The position numbers were made by a program, and so were the translations under genes. This document shows positions 20,743 through 32,284 of a stretch of DNA of 64,000 nucleotides, one piece after another (position 1 is the stretch's first letter; the number at the start of each line of letters is the position of its first letter). The notes under the pieces were generated by a model. It was not told the DNA's origin and searched no databases. It saw nothing but the letters and a program-made list of their open reading frames with translations. Where the stretch lies: assembly GCA_034359265.1 (NCBI GenBank), contig CP136890.1:50921001-50985000 (forward strand), given 5' to 3'. Origin of the DNA: Canna indica (Eukaryota; Streptophyta; Magnoliopsida; Zingiberales; Cannaceae).

Positions 20743-21872
20743 ATCATTCAATAATTAGGAGATTCTCATGTTAATAAAATGTGTGTTCTTGGCTAGATTG
20801 CTAATTATGTAATCCTTTCCAATTCCTAATGACAACAGTTATTCAATATAAGAAATATAATTAGTAATCAATGGATACTATTTATATAGGATTGCAAGTT
20901 GTTTCTAGCATTGTAAATACTATTTTCCTCGAGAAAAGCAATTTTGGTGATTTTTTATCCTTGAATTTATTTGTGCAAGCTTCTTACAATGGTTCATCCA
21001 TACTTGTTAATTCAATACTTTACTTGTCCTTTCACCACTGGTATTATTGAAAATGATCAAATGATAGATAGTGGCAGAAGAGTGCATAGGAATTACTGAA
21101 AATGTACTGATAATTTGTCTGCTAATTCTTCAGCACCCACTCTCGGTGCTCCCAGAAATAAAGCATTCTTCTTATGTTGTGCATCTTCACATGATTGTAG
21201 ATCTACTATGTATTGAACAGTACATCTCATGTGCCTATCTAGATCCTTCCTTCAAGATATTGGCATGGTTCAAGCAGTGCTTTAGGATGGTTAATGTTAT
21301 TCAAATAGAACATATATATGCAATACATAATTATATAGGAAGCTATCTTAACAATAACATGATTAATGTTGTTGTTTGTGCCTCAGCTGACACTGTTCAT
21401 GATTTTAGGTTTGGTACTTAAAATCCAGATATAATGAGCTCGTGGTCCACCTTGTTGCATGAATTGTTCCAAACACCATATTAGACTTATCATATCATCC
21501 ATTCCTTTTCAAATTAATTAACTTGCAGCAACGTTGACCACTTAGAACCATGCATGCATCATATGAGAAACCCACCCAAGCTTTATGTGCTAGCTACCTG
21601 GCTATAGCATGTTAGCTGCTACCACATTCAACATTCCAGTGCATGTGCATACTTACATGTTCAAGCGTCTTGGAATTAATTAGAGAGTCAATGTTGTGTA
21701 TTTGTTATCTTTATGTTTTTTATTTAGATCTTTGGGCATAATCTTTTGTACACTGCACGGCTAGCTCCTACCTTATATTAATGCCATGAGTAGGAAATAT
21801 CCATGTGACTGTGTCAACTTCATAATAGAGAATGAAACTACGCCGAGTATGAACATGAACAGTTCTGCTAGC
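20743..21872. other. AT-rich intergenic region
   Basis: This is the continuation of 15190-15431 once the gypsy element is removed. A 116-codon frame at 21071-21421 has no recognisable motif and no coding signature. No RNA gene or element border was found. Confidence 0.55.
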
Positions 21873-22468
21873 CACTACAAGAAATATGATGATTTCCGAC
21901 GGCCATTGTAGTCGAAAGTTGGTCGGAAATATTGATTTACCGACCAAATTTCGACTGGTTACCGAAGCTAATATTTGTGTCGGTAAAACCTTGGTCGAAA
22001 TGAGTACCGATAGTTTATCGATAAAAAATATTGTCGATAATTACCGACCAACGTTTTAATCGAAAAACCGTCGGTAGTTCCTCGGTGACTACCGACAAAA
22101 GTTTTGTCGGTTGCTCTCGATAATTACCGACTACAAGTGCTGTCGAAAACTATGGTCGGTAATTACCGACAACATTTCGTCGGAATTTCGTCGGAAACTC
22201 TAAGTTTTTTTTTTATAAAAAAGCTAATAAATCGGACTAATAGATTCATATTAAATTAGTTAAAAATACATCCTATTATATTTCACATGATTTATTTATT
22301 TCACATGCACGTTGTCATTATAGGATGTCAAAAATTAAACATTATTATTTTTGTAATCAACAAAATTCTGATCTATTATGCGAGCTGCATACAACAAAAG
22401 TTACAATATTTTACAAGAATCTAAAACCACTCATCTCAAGAAGAAAATAAAAATGATGTTATTTATTT

Positions 22469-23133
22469 TTATACAAGCTTTATGTTGAGCCTTCTCAACC
22501 AGACCGAGTGCAGTATCATATGAAACACATCCAACCTTTTCGCCGGCTGGTTCAACACAAAATGCTTCTTCACCGCCTTCAGCCCCTCCCTCAATTTCCT
22601 CATCTCCTCCTTTGACACCCCTTCCAATATCTGCCTCAGCCTCGACACCTCCTCCACCTTCACCGCCACCGAGAATGCCTCCCACCGCAACACGTCGCTA
22701 AACGGCAGCACGTACCCCTCCGACAAGATCACCGGCACGCACTCGGCGTAGATGGCCTCCACGATCCTGGGGCTCGCCACCTCGAACCCGCTCGGGCAGA
22801 GGCAGAAGCGGGACTGGAGCATGAAGGAGTAGTAGTCGAGGCCCTTGGGGAGGTACTCGAAGACCGGCATGTCGGCGTCCCGGCCCTCCCAATGGCGGAG
22901 GAGGTGGTGGCGGATGAGGTCGTGGAAGCCGCCGACGAAAAAGGCGAGGTAGGGGTGGGATGGGAAGCTAGGGAGGTGGGCAGAGAGGAGCTGGCTGGGG
23001 ATGCGGCCGGTGTAGAGGTTGATCTCCGGGATGCTGACATCCTTCCTGGGATTGAAGCCTTCGGAGATGTTAGCGTTGCAGAGTGCGCGTATGGAGTTCT
23101 TGTAGAGGTTCGGGTTGGCTTCTGATGTAGTGG
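22469..23133 (-). pseudogene. Captured exostosin (GT47) gene 3' fragment
   Basis: Exostosin-type GT47 enzymes are Golgi type II membrane glycosyltransferases that build plant wall polysaccharides. Read on the minus strand, the frame from about 23128 gives SEANPNLYKNSIRALCNANI, then SEGFNPRKDVSIPEINLYTG, RIPSQLL, YLAFFVGG and HWEGRDADMPVFEYLPKG. These are followed by YYSFMLQSRFCLCPSGFEVA, SPRIVEAIYAECVPVILSEG and a regular C-terminus ending at a TAA (22469-22471). About 218 codons are open without a stop. This is the C-terminal part of the family's catalytic domain; the N-terminal membrane anchor and first half are absent. Third positions are nearly all C or G, unlike the AT-rich transposon ends. 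It lies between CACTA subterminal repeats. It could be transcribed with the element but should lack enzyme activity. Confidence 0.88.
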
Positions 23134-23243
23134 AGTGAAGCAGTGAGCACCCCGACGAGAAGAAGAAGAAGTAGAAGCGAAGAAGAAGTGAAGTAGAAAT
23201 ATAATTAAATATAAAATATATTTATTTATTTATATATAAAAAA

Positions 23244-23273
23244 GCAGGAGGCGGGAGATTTCCCGCCTCCTGC
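23244..23273. other. Perfect 13-bp hairpin beside the captured gene
   Basis: GCAGGAGGCGGGA and TCCCGCCTCCTGC are perfect inverted arms separated by GATT. The hairpin is GC-rich within an AT-rich spacer, inside the CACTA element and upstream (in gene sense) of the captured exostosin fragment. Confidence 0.75.
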
Positions 23274-24210
23274 CTGGAATATAGTCATTCTATAAGTGGG
23301 TAAGGGGGAATAAAAATTTCAAAATTATTTATAATTTTTCGACTCATTTTGGTTGAAAATTTTTGTCGATAACTCTTTTCGACGCAAAAAGTCATCGGAA
23401 ATCTAACGAAAATTTTCGACAACATATATCTTCTCGTTGAAAGTTGTGGTTGATAAATCTAATATTTCGTCGGTAACTCTTTTCGATACCGAAAGTTGTC
23501 GGAACTTTAACGAAAATTTTCGACGATGGATTTTCGTCGGAAATTGTGGTCGATAAATTCAGTATAAAGACATGTCATTAATATTTTCGACGAACTTGCG
23601 ACTAAAAAGTTTGCCGAAAATTATTTTCGACCAAATTTTCGACGAAAATTCATCGATAATAATATGATAATTTTTCGACACATTTTGGTCGAAAAGTTTT
23701 GTCGGTAACTCTTTTCGACACTATGGGTCGTCGAAAATATAACGAAAATTTTCGACAACATCTTCTCGTCGGAAGTTGTGGTCGATAAATCTAAATTTTC
23801 TTGTAGTGGCTCTGCTAGAAGTTTTGGCATCCAAAACCACCTACAAGGTTGATACCGATGTTGTTTTTCCTGCAATGTCTGATTGCTTCATTGCAAAGAA
23901 GGATATTAGTACCAAATTATGGCTTCATGATATAAAGTATAGTATGTCTGATTGCTTGAGTTTGATTCCTTCATGGTATAAAGTATTGCTTGACTAGAAG
24001 TAGAAACTCTGCTTGAGTTTATTACTTGACTAATTATGTTACCTGCATATTTTTCTCTTGTTATTCTTTTAACAATTAAAAGTGCATGAGTAACGACACT
24101 TTGATTATCTAACTTTCTCTTATATCTCATGAGTAGTTCTTGTCTCAACATTCTTGGGTTAGGCACCTTGTTGTTTGCCAGATGTAGCTAATTATATTGG
24201 CTTATATTAG

Positions 24211-24405
24211 AATGGTGATGCAGAAGGAAAACCCAGAAAGGGCCAGTATGTAGGACATGGTACAGACTTAACTACAATGCTTGAAAGAGATGTATTGGAG
24301 ACTACTTCTGGAGTGAGATGGGATGTTGTTGCAGGATTAAGTGAAGCTAAAAGACTCCTAGAGGAAGCTGTAGTTCTTCCTTTATATATGCCAGAGTATT
24401 TTCAG
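24211..24405 (+). pseudogene. Orphan exon of katanin p60 (microtubule-severing AAA ATPase)
   Basis: Katanin p60 severs microtubules using ATP; in plants it controls cell shape. The 65-codon exon reads NGDAEGKPRKGQYVGHGTD, then MLERDVLETTSGVRWD, AGLSEAKRLLEEAVVLPLYM and PEYFQ, which is the start of the AAA ATPase module just before the Walker A exon. It is bounded by a plausible acceptor (TATATTAG, ending 24210) and donor (GTACTT, 24406). Relative to the usual protein, DDVAGL reads DVVAGL. The exons with the Walker A and B motifs are not found downstream to 36 kb, nor the N-terminal exons upstream. It is therefore a gene fragment, possibly transposon-captured, rather than a working gene. Confidence 0.85.
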
Positions 24406-24619
24406 GTACTTATTACAACAGATCTTATGGTATACTATATAAATTATTCATCAATTTGGAGTTAATTATTGTATTCATTTACTTGCAGGTGCCACAAATT
24501 GAAGCTTAGTGAAGTTGGAGATGCATTTTGACTAGAATTTTACTCATTTGTGATGACTAATTGTAATTGACTACAATTTAGTGTTGACTGATTGTAACTG
24601 AGTCATACTCCTTTCTGAT

Positions 24620-25179
24620 TAGGGATGTCAACGGGACGGGGCGGGTACGAGGGGTGCCTACCCGCTACCCACCCCACGAAATAAATAGGTATCTGCTACC
24701 CGTTTATTCTCCGCGGGTATCAAAAATGAATACTCATTTAATTACCCGGGGGATACCCACAGGTATTGGCGGGTACCCATGACACTTAAAAGTATATATA
24801 TATTTCTATATTTTAATAACACTTCAACTCTTCAAGTATTTTGATAACAACTTCAAGTATAACAATTTCATTTTGATAAACACAACATTTGGATAACAAT
24901 ATCATCATAAGGTTTCAAAACATAAAGTATATGAGTATTGAATTAGGTTATGATTTTTTTAGTATATGTGCCTAAAGTAATATTTTAATTTACCAATTCT
25001 CACGGGTAACGGGTACCCGCGGGTACGGGTACTATAATACCCGTACCTGTCCCATATAATAAACGGGTAAAAAAAATTACCCCCGAAATCTTCGCGGGTA
25101 GGAAACTACCCCCCCTACCCGTCATAAACGGGTAAATACCCACGGGTACCCGCCTAAACGGGTATTATTGCCATCCCTA
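24620..25179. mobile_element. hAT-like MITE rich in CGGGTA
   Basis: It begins TAGGGATGTCAACGGGACGG and ends GGGTATTATTGCCATCCCTA, giving inverted termini TAGGGATG-CAA. The flanking octamers are TTTCTGAT (24612-24619) and TTTGTGAT (25180-25187), one mismatch in an 8-bp duplication, as in hAT elements. The ends carry many ACGGGTACCCG and GCGGGTA strings; the middle is AT-rich. There is no coding sequence. Confidence 0.85.
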
Positions 25180-25499
25180 TTTGTGATGGCTTATTAAATC
25201 AAAGGTTGTATGATGCTAATTGTATTAAATTGAAGGCTTTGTGATGGCATCTGTTAGCATGTTATATGTGCTTATTAAATCAAATGATGTTTGATGTTAT
25301 ATTGTATTAGTAGGAATCTCTTGCATGTTTTTTATGCTAATTAATTTTTAGTGTAAGAGCATGATCAACACTAAATGACTAAAATTGATATAATTAATTT
25401 TTATTCATAGCTTCGAAAAGTAAGGGTCTCTTCCACACTTAATAAAATTCTTGTCTCATCTAATTCAAATTTTTTCCTTGCTGGGAAAAATAGTTTTTC

Positions 25500-25910
25500 G
25501 TCGTAGTTTATGCATAGGAAGAAATGGTTTTTCCATGCGGTTTACCTATTGGGAAAAATAACTTTTCCCTATGGAACAAATAGTTGGAACCAATAGCTTT
25601 TCCCTGCAGTTTATGCGCGGGGAGAAAATACTTTTTCAAACATTTTAATTTGTTGGGAAAAATACTTTTCTCAACGGTTGAAATTGTTGGAACAAAGAGC
25701 TTTTCCATGCAGTTTATACGCGGGGAGAAAATACTTTTCCAAACATTTTAATCTGTCGGGAAAAATATCTTTCTTGACTATTGAAATTGCTGGAACAAAT
25801 AGTTTTTCCCTGCGGTTTATACGTGGGGAGAAATGACTTTTGGCTTCTGTTTATGCTTTAAGAACAATCATTTTCCATGCAATTGTGACTAATGAGAAAA
25901 ATATGTTTGC
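25500..25910 (+). repeat. 103-bp degenerate tandem repeat
   Basis: TGCAGTTTATGCGCGGGGAG at 25605 recurs as TGCAGTTTATACGCGGGGAG at 25708 and TGCGGTTTATACGTGGGGAG at 25811, a period of 103. Each copy is followed by AAAATACTTTT...CATTTTAAT and a GGGAAAAATA segment. A less regular copy precedes at 25536. Confidence 0.8.
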
Positions 25911-25919
25911 TGCGATTTA

Positions 25920-26040
25920 TTAACTACAACATAAAATTTACTTTAACCTACAGTTAGAAAATTGTAGCCAGAGAAACTCCCCACGGTAATTTAGGCTGCA
26001 GTTTTGAAACCGCATGCTAAAGTAAACTGTGTTGTACTAA
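25920..26040. repeat. Imperfect inverted repeat
   Basis: ACTACAACATAAAATTTACTTTAAC (first 20 bases at 25921-25940) is mirrored by GCTAAAGTAAACTGTGTTGT near 26016. It could be a terminal structure of an eroded element that also holds the 103-bp repeats. A family cannot be named. Confidence 0.4.
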
Positions 26041-26511
26041 ATATTTTTATAAACATTTATTTATATTAATCTATTATATTGAAATAAATTAATATATATT
26101 TAATTAATATGAAATATATATTAATTCATATTAATATATAGAATAATATATATTATATTATATATTAATCTATGAGTAGAATAAATACAATCTCAAAAAC
26201 CAAATGTGTCAACACAATAATCTTCCCCAAGGTTTAAATGAAACATTAAAAAGTGAATAGCCGATTACAAGCAAAATTTATAAAGCTAACATCACATAAC
26301 AGGTCTAGCACATCCTCAAACAATAATATTAACATCCTCAAGCTCTTTTCCTTTTCTAGCACATCCAAAAAGAAAACTGCTAAAGCAAAAAAGTAAAAGA
26401 TGGAAAGAATACAAGAGCAGAAAAGATGGCAGTTTAAGCTACATAACGCTTAATTGCTAATCATCTTCATCTTCTTCGTCATTGGTACCAGATGAATTAA
26501 GGACATTCAAG

Positions 26512-26590
26512 TTATTTCTCATCTTTCTTAAAACCATCAAACCTCTTATCACTACGAGGAACATCAAGTCCACCATCCAATATATGCACC
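26512..26590 (-). pseudogene. Ribosomal protein L5-like scrap
   Basis: On the minus strand the frame reads LDGGLDVPRSDKRFDGFKKD then EK and a stop. Cytosolic large-subunit protein uL18/RPL5 has a very similar LDGGLD-P-S-KRF-GF-KDEK block in its middle. Only about 25 codons match and the frame ends at once, so this is at most a fragment. Beyond the stop, another frame ends in NDEEDEDD plus a stop, which may be chance. Confidence 0.45.
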
Positions 26591-28964
26591 CTACATTCAC
26601 GATACCACTATTAGCCAATATTTGCTTTAGATTATAATATTACACAAAATACTAGATAAAAAACATACAAGATCAAAAGCACTTCATAGATAAAAAATAT
26701 ACAAGATCATAAGTATATTTGGATTTAGTCATCCGACTAAATCCAACTGCGTCCTAAATGTCACCTGCATTTTAGCTTCATCACATTTCCTTGTTTCAAT
26801 TGGTAAAAAATGTCCCTTCAAATACTATCCAATTTGGCATACAAAATAAGCCTCCTAAGTCCTCAAGAATGAAGAACTAGGATCACTATTAATTTAACTA
26901 ATTTCATTAATGGAACACATAGAATAAAAATAGTTGAAGAATAACCTCTAAGACTTCAAGCATGACCATACATTGAGCTACTAGTCTTTCAACCCCACCC
27001 TCCTCTAGACAAATATATGAACTGCCAAATAATCTATGTTTTACGTTAAAAATAATGAAATAATCACCTCTTCGGCCTTCCATTCTTATTTAGTCAAATG
27101 TCTCTGACAAAACCTAAAAGAAGCCTATAGAACTCTTCATCAGGATGTCAAGTTTATTAGAAAACTATTTTCTTAATAATATCCCATATTTATCTCTTAT
27201 TTTTCTTAATGATAGTCCCTAATATTTTACATTGATGAAATTTCTAGATACCCATATCTAGCTGTGATGTGCAGGTGCTAACTACATTATACTACAACCA
27301 AGTCAAAGTTTGGTCTTTGTAACCTGTATATATATATGGCATGAGCTAGATGCATGTTCAATGGTGGAGACCAAATGGCCAAGTCCACACCTCAAGCATT
27401 GTGATTCAATGGTGAAGCAGCAGCAGCTAGTAGTCCTGCATATTTTTTTCTTCTTAATTTCACATACCTCATCATTTGCTTGATCTATCAAAGACAAAGA
27501 ACACAAATTATACACTTACGCACAAAGCATGCTATTAGCAACAAAGAACAACAACGCCTAGATATCAAAGCATGTTCATTACCTCGAACCGACAAAAGAG
27601 GAAGTAGACGCATGACATAAAATCCATAAGAGAATCATGTAACATAAGCATATAAAATCAATATTTTTTTGGGATATTGTCCCTTGCAAGCAAAAATACT
27701 TGACCTTGAGAGTATTTTTTAGGATATATTTCAGAATATTTTCTTATATATTTTTCAAGATATTTTTTTTCAGGATATCACCCAACTTTGTAGAGAATTC
27801 ATAAATGACGAAAGCAATGTTTGTTCATAGCTCCACAAGCATGACTCATGGTGTGTAACAAATGATCTACTAAGGTATGTAGATTTCAAACCATAAAACT
27901 AGTAACTACTAAAGCTTAACCATGTAGTACATAGCAGAGAGACATGATACTTGTAAGATTAGTCATAAAATCATATTAGTCAACTACTTGACAATTTTGT
28001 TTAATTCATTGGATAATCTATATGTTCCTCAAAATGGATAAGATTCTCCCCTGTTGTCCAAGTGCATTCTTCTTTTTGCATGATGACTTGATGAAGGACA
28101 ACTAAAAGCCCATAGGTTATAATCATGTGCTATATATTCACAGGTGATCAAACAATCAAGCAGATGGTTTGCAAGCCTGGGAGCCTTGCAGCACCTGTGA
28201 ATTAAATATTTAAATGAAAGTGAATATACAAGAAAAGATTAAAGATGAAGAGAACATAGGTATGAAGACTCACCAATTCATTGGGCAAGCAAATCTATTC
28301 CTATAGAGAATAAGATGTAACATGGACTAGAATAGCTAGCGAAGTAATACCAATCATATTCTTATCTAGATGTATATGCATTATTGGTTACTTACTCATC
28401 TTGAATAGAATGTGCAAGATTGCAATACCTCAAGATACACAGCTCTACTTTTTTAGTCAAATAGTTAACAAATACACTGAATACATAATGGGCAACACAA
28501 TTGACATCTTACAAAGTATTTATCTAAACAAACAGATGATAAGGCAGAAAGTGCTGCAACAAAATATTTAGGAGATTCTGCTACATAGATATTAAAAACA
28601 ATATTTCTAAAAATAAAAGTCTGTTGACTAGTAATTTTGTTCTCTATCCAAAAGTATTAACATTAAAAATAATATCAACTATCCCAAAGATTAGTGCCTT
28701 GTTCATTGTAGGGAGGAGTTGGTCTTAATTATTTTCTTTTCATTCTTTCCTCAAATTAGTGCCCTTTTTAATCTATACTGCGATTATGTAGTAGTTGTCG
28801 TTGATGATAATAAATTAAAAGAAAAAAGTTAATTGATTTTCATGTATAAGGTTCTTGATTTCTGATAAAGATCTTTAATTTTGTTCTTCTACCACGAATG
28901 AAATGTTCGAAAACATGTGAGGAAGGGAGAGGCCGAAGGAAATCACCCAATTTGGGGGAGTTGT
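26591..28964. other. AT-rich intergenic region
   Basis: I see no gene, no RNA gene and no bounded element. Short low-complexity tracts include GATATTTT-type repeats at 27715-27780. The right edge is the clean border of the solo LTR. Confidence 0.55.
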
Positions 28965-31468
28965 GTCACACCCCAACTGAGGGTAGTGTGATCGGCCAGG
29001 GCCTACATCCTGCCCTGTAGCCTATTATCTACACTGATATAAAGAAAACCAGAACGTATCGAAAAAAGGAATCTCAACACGAACTTTATTAAAAAGTTTT
29101 CAAAATTCAAATTTTTTATGTTTTCAAACCAAATAACAAAACCAACATCAGAACGACTGAACGTCTCAAGTATCAAGTTTTTACAAACTCTTTCAAATAC
29201 AACTATCAGTGCAGAAAATAAAACAACAACTAAACACTGGTCTATGACTCATGGACGCCGCTACGAGATATGGCACCACCTCTCGCCCACCAGCTGTACC
29301 ATGTCGACAGGTCAAAGTCACTGCTCATGCTCTGCAAAAACAAAGAACAAACTGTGAGTCCACTTCGGACTCAGTGAGCGATTCGAGCGAACCTCCACAT
29401 AATCCACAATTATTCATGCATGACATATAAGACAACATAATGTATATTCAGGGAGGTAAGCTACTTTTAATGTGACTACTAACCCCATGGGTCATTTTGT
29501 ATAAACCGAATATGTGAAAATCTGCCATCTCGGCCTATTAAGCCTTCGGCATCCGGCCATTGGGCCTACTTGTGGTAATAAAAATCCTGGCTACAACCGG
29601 CCCTACCATACAAGGTAGAATCATACTGGTTGTCGGCCACATCATATCAAGATGTAAACAAACAATCCCGGGCCATCGACTAGAATGGTCCACTAGTCTT
29701 CGGACACCGTCTGGGGTAAGGATAGCTAGTCCCACCCAACTGGGGTCTAGCACCTAGCGGGCCCGCTGGCGCACCTCAAGACCCAAACACTGGCCGAGCT
29801 AAGCATTGGTCATTTTCGACCTCCACGCTTCTCGGCGGACCATCTCAAGCACATCACACAATCAATGTCCTAGGGTTTCCTTATACACCTTTCGGACCAT
29901 TGCCCGTATCTGGCCCTAATCTGGGCTACAGGGTCAACAAATTACCGTTGCCCTTTCAAAATGTGTACACCTAACAGTTCTAGATTTCCAAAATATTTAC
30001 TAGAAGTCCTAGAAGTTATATCATCTCCTAGCTAAGTTTTCATATATGCTGAACGTCTCGCAATGTCCTACAAGTTATCTAACATTATACACTACCTTGG
30101 GTGAGGAATTTCATGTACCGACCTTGGAATTCCGCCCCTGAACATTTTAGGACAACAAGTGTAAATTAAAGAATAGTAAGCAAACTTTACTGTATCTACT
30201 ATATATATCCACAATATTCATGCATAACAATTATACACTACCTTGAGAATTAAGCTCAATAAGAAACAATTTATCTAGCATGGCAAGGTAGCAATGAATT
30301 CAAAAATGCATGAAATACTAAGCATAGTAAACTATTTCATCATTTCAAATTAAAAGATTTAATGAGATAAGGATGGTCATTAAGCTAGCATTCCTACAAT
30401 CTCATAAATCAATCAATTTACTTACTATGGTTAGTGTTCTTTCTAAGTATCATCATGCCTCTATAGTTTGAACATTCTCTATGGAAGTTTCCATCTAAAG
30501 CTCAACCTTTTCTCCCTCCCTAGGCTTGGCCGAGCCTTGAGCAAGGGAAACCTTGTTCGACCATGGTCCTTAGGGTAGGAAAGGAAAGAGGATTTTTGCT
30601 CTGACCTTAACTCTTCGTCTCCGATATATCTTATTTTCATAAGGACTAATTTACCCCTTCCCCTACCCTTGGCCGAACCCTTCTCATGAGGCTTAGGGTT
30701 CATTCGGCCATACCTAGGAGTCCTAGGGAAGACAAACCTTTTAACACGGGAAATCGACGACGTAGAATGCACTATTAATAGATTTATGATCATCTAATGG
30801 CTCTACTTCCATCAAGGGGATTGGGGAAAATTTTGGCATGACCTTTCCCCTTTCCCCATGATTCGGCAGCCCTAGATCTGAGAAAACGACGAGAAAACAA
30901 AATGATCTGGTCATTGATTGATACAAGAATCATGCATGTACGACTACGGAAACTCGATTCGTCGAAAAATCATGAGAAAACATGATCCTATCACCACTAA
31001 GGGTTCGGCTACCCGCCTCCCCCCTTTTCAAATCCAACCACTCACCTTGATTGCGGAGAACGAAAGATCGGATGACGACAACTTCGAATCTTCCGGCAAC
31101 GACGCGAAATCCCGGATCGACCAAATCCCCCCCTCCCCCTTTTTCCTTTCTCCTCCGGCACATGGATGAGGGATATTTTAATCCCTCATCAAACCTTCCT
31201 TAAAGGTTCAAGACTCTAACTCATGACTTGACTAAAGCCGGGCTCGACTTGGTTTCCGACTCTATTCGCAACACTGGTCGACTTAACTCGATTAAGAATA
31301 TAAATGCATAAAAGGAAAGAGTCAATTGCCCAATTTCATTGCATACAACATTAGTCGAATCATACCTTTCACTCGAGGCGATGCAAAGGCTCGACTCGAC
31401 TATCCTCGGTTCTGGCGCGCTGCACCAAAATAGATTTTTATATTAGTAAATTTTTCTCGGGTCTTACA
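28965..31468 (-). mobile_element. Solo LTR, 2.5 kb, with perfect target duplication
   Basis: The block starts TGTCACACCCCAACTG and ends CTCGGGTCTTACA on the plus strand; in element sense it begins TGTAAGACCCGAG and ends GGGGTGTGACA. Flanking AGTTG (28960-28964 and 31469-31473) is an exact 5-bp duplication. Only one LTR lies between the duplications, with no primer-binding site, gag or pol. Its ends resemble those of the outer LTR at 36690-53684, so it belongs to the same broad gypsy type. Open frames inside (for example 30479-30793) are not recognisable proteins. Confidence 0.9.
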
Positions 31469-31941
31469 AGTTGGAAAATAGACAATAGAGGAGAATTGAG
31501 GGTTTCCCAAACAAGGCCTTGAGGAGGAAAAGGGTTTCCATTAGCACATAAATTGGGCATAGAACTTTGGAGGTACAATACTTAAAGTTATATAAATGAA
31601 AGTGTTAATTTAGTATAACATCTCTCTTTACTTAGGCAAAATATCTTTCAGTTTAGTACAAAATTTATATTTTCATTTCGAACTTTGATGCTACAAAAGT
31701 AGTTGAATGACAAGTCCTTCAGGTGTTCCATTCTCTAAATGCCTACTTCAAGGGTTTTATGTTATGCTTTAGCATGCATCATAGCACACAAGGGTTATGG
31801 TGGTCGTCACAGTTTCTAATTATAATGTTGTTGTGATAGGCGAAGTTAAAAATCATCTCAACATCATCGACATTTTTTAATCCACCTTCAACACAGGGAA
31901 GATCTTATAGTCATAATATAAGATTTTTCGAGACCTCCATA

Positions 31942-32284
31942 GTGCCATCGCTTGGGGCAAAGATATGTACAAGCAATGTTAGGTGGAGCAACATTATGTT
32001 GGCAACATATAGCAGTAAATCTTCCGCAGAACCAAGCACTTCAGAGGTTGGTAATGATGAAACTACATCATCTAATGATCAACTCACATCATCATCCAAT
32101 GTTCACCTTGTTTCAAATGGTAGAGTGCCATCATCTTCAATAAACTTGGAAAATCATGTACCCAGGAGGTCATCTCTGACTGTGCGAGAGAAATTTGAGG
32201 GCAGCTCGGGTTCTCAGTAAATATATGGAATCAAAGCCCGCGGAAATAGAAGTTGGGAGTAAAGTGTTAGAGGCATCGAGACAA
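31942..32284 (+). pseudogene. Broken fragment of an unidentified plant protein gene
   Basis: The first frame (92 codons from 31942) has a serine/threonine-rich, transit-peptide-like start, then RSSLTVREK. A one-base shift inside the AAATTTGAGG run moves the sensible reading to the next frame: LRAARVLSKYMESKPAEIEV, then GSKVLEASRQSDKG. The combined block resembles conserved, probably plastid-targeted, plant proteins of unknown function that I cannot name with confidence. The reading ends abruptly where a minisatellite begins at about 32300. The frameshift and missing 3' part make it a pseudogene fragment. Confidence 0.5.

Larger units (their letters stand above)
21873..23808. mobile_element. 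CACTA transposon carrying a gene fragment (Pack-CACTA type)
   Basis: The element begins CACTACAAGAAATATG and ends TTTTCTTGTAGTG, which are the diagnostic CACTA termini in inverted orientation. Subterminal regions on both sides (21890-22200 and 23330-23800) are dense with TNPA-site-like motifs such as GTCGG, CCGAC and GTCGAAA, including the 16-bp palindrome GTCGGTAATTACCGAC at 22155-22170. The flanks are AGC on the left and GCT on the right, so only GC is clearly shared and the 3-bp duplication is imperfect. The interior contains part of an exostosin gene and no transposase. Confidence 0.9.

Noticed and set aside
21071..21421. 116-codon open frame
   Set aside because: No motif, AT-rich composition and no recognisable splice context; most likely a chance frame.
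22698..23125. Alternative frames over the exostosin region on both strands
   Set aside because: They are shadows of the GC3-rich GT47 reading frame.
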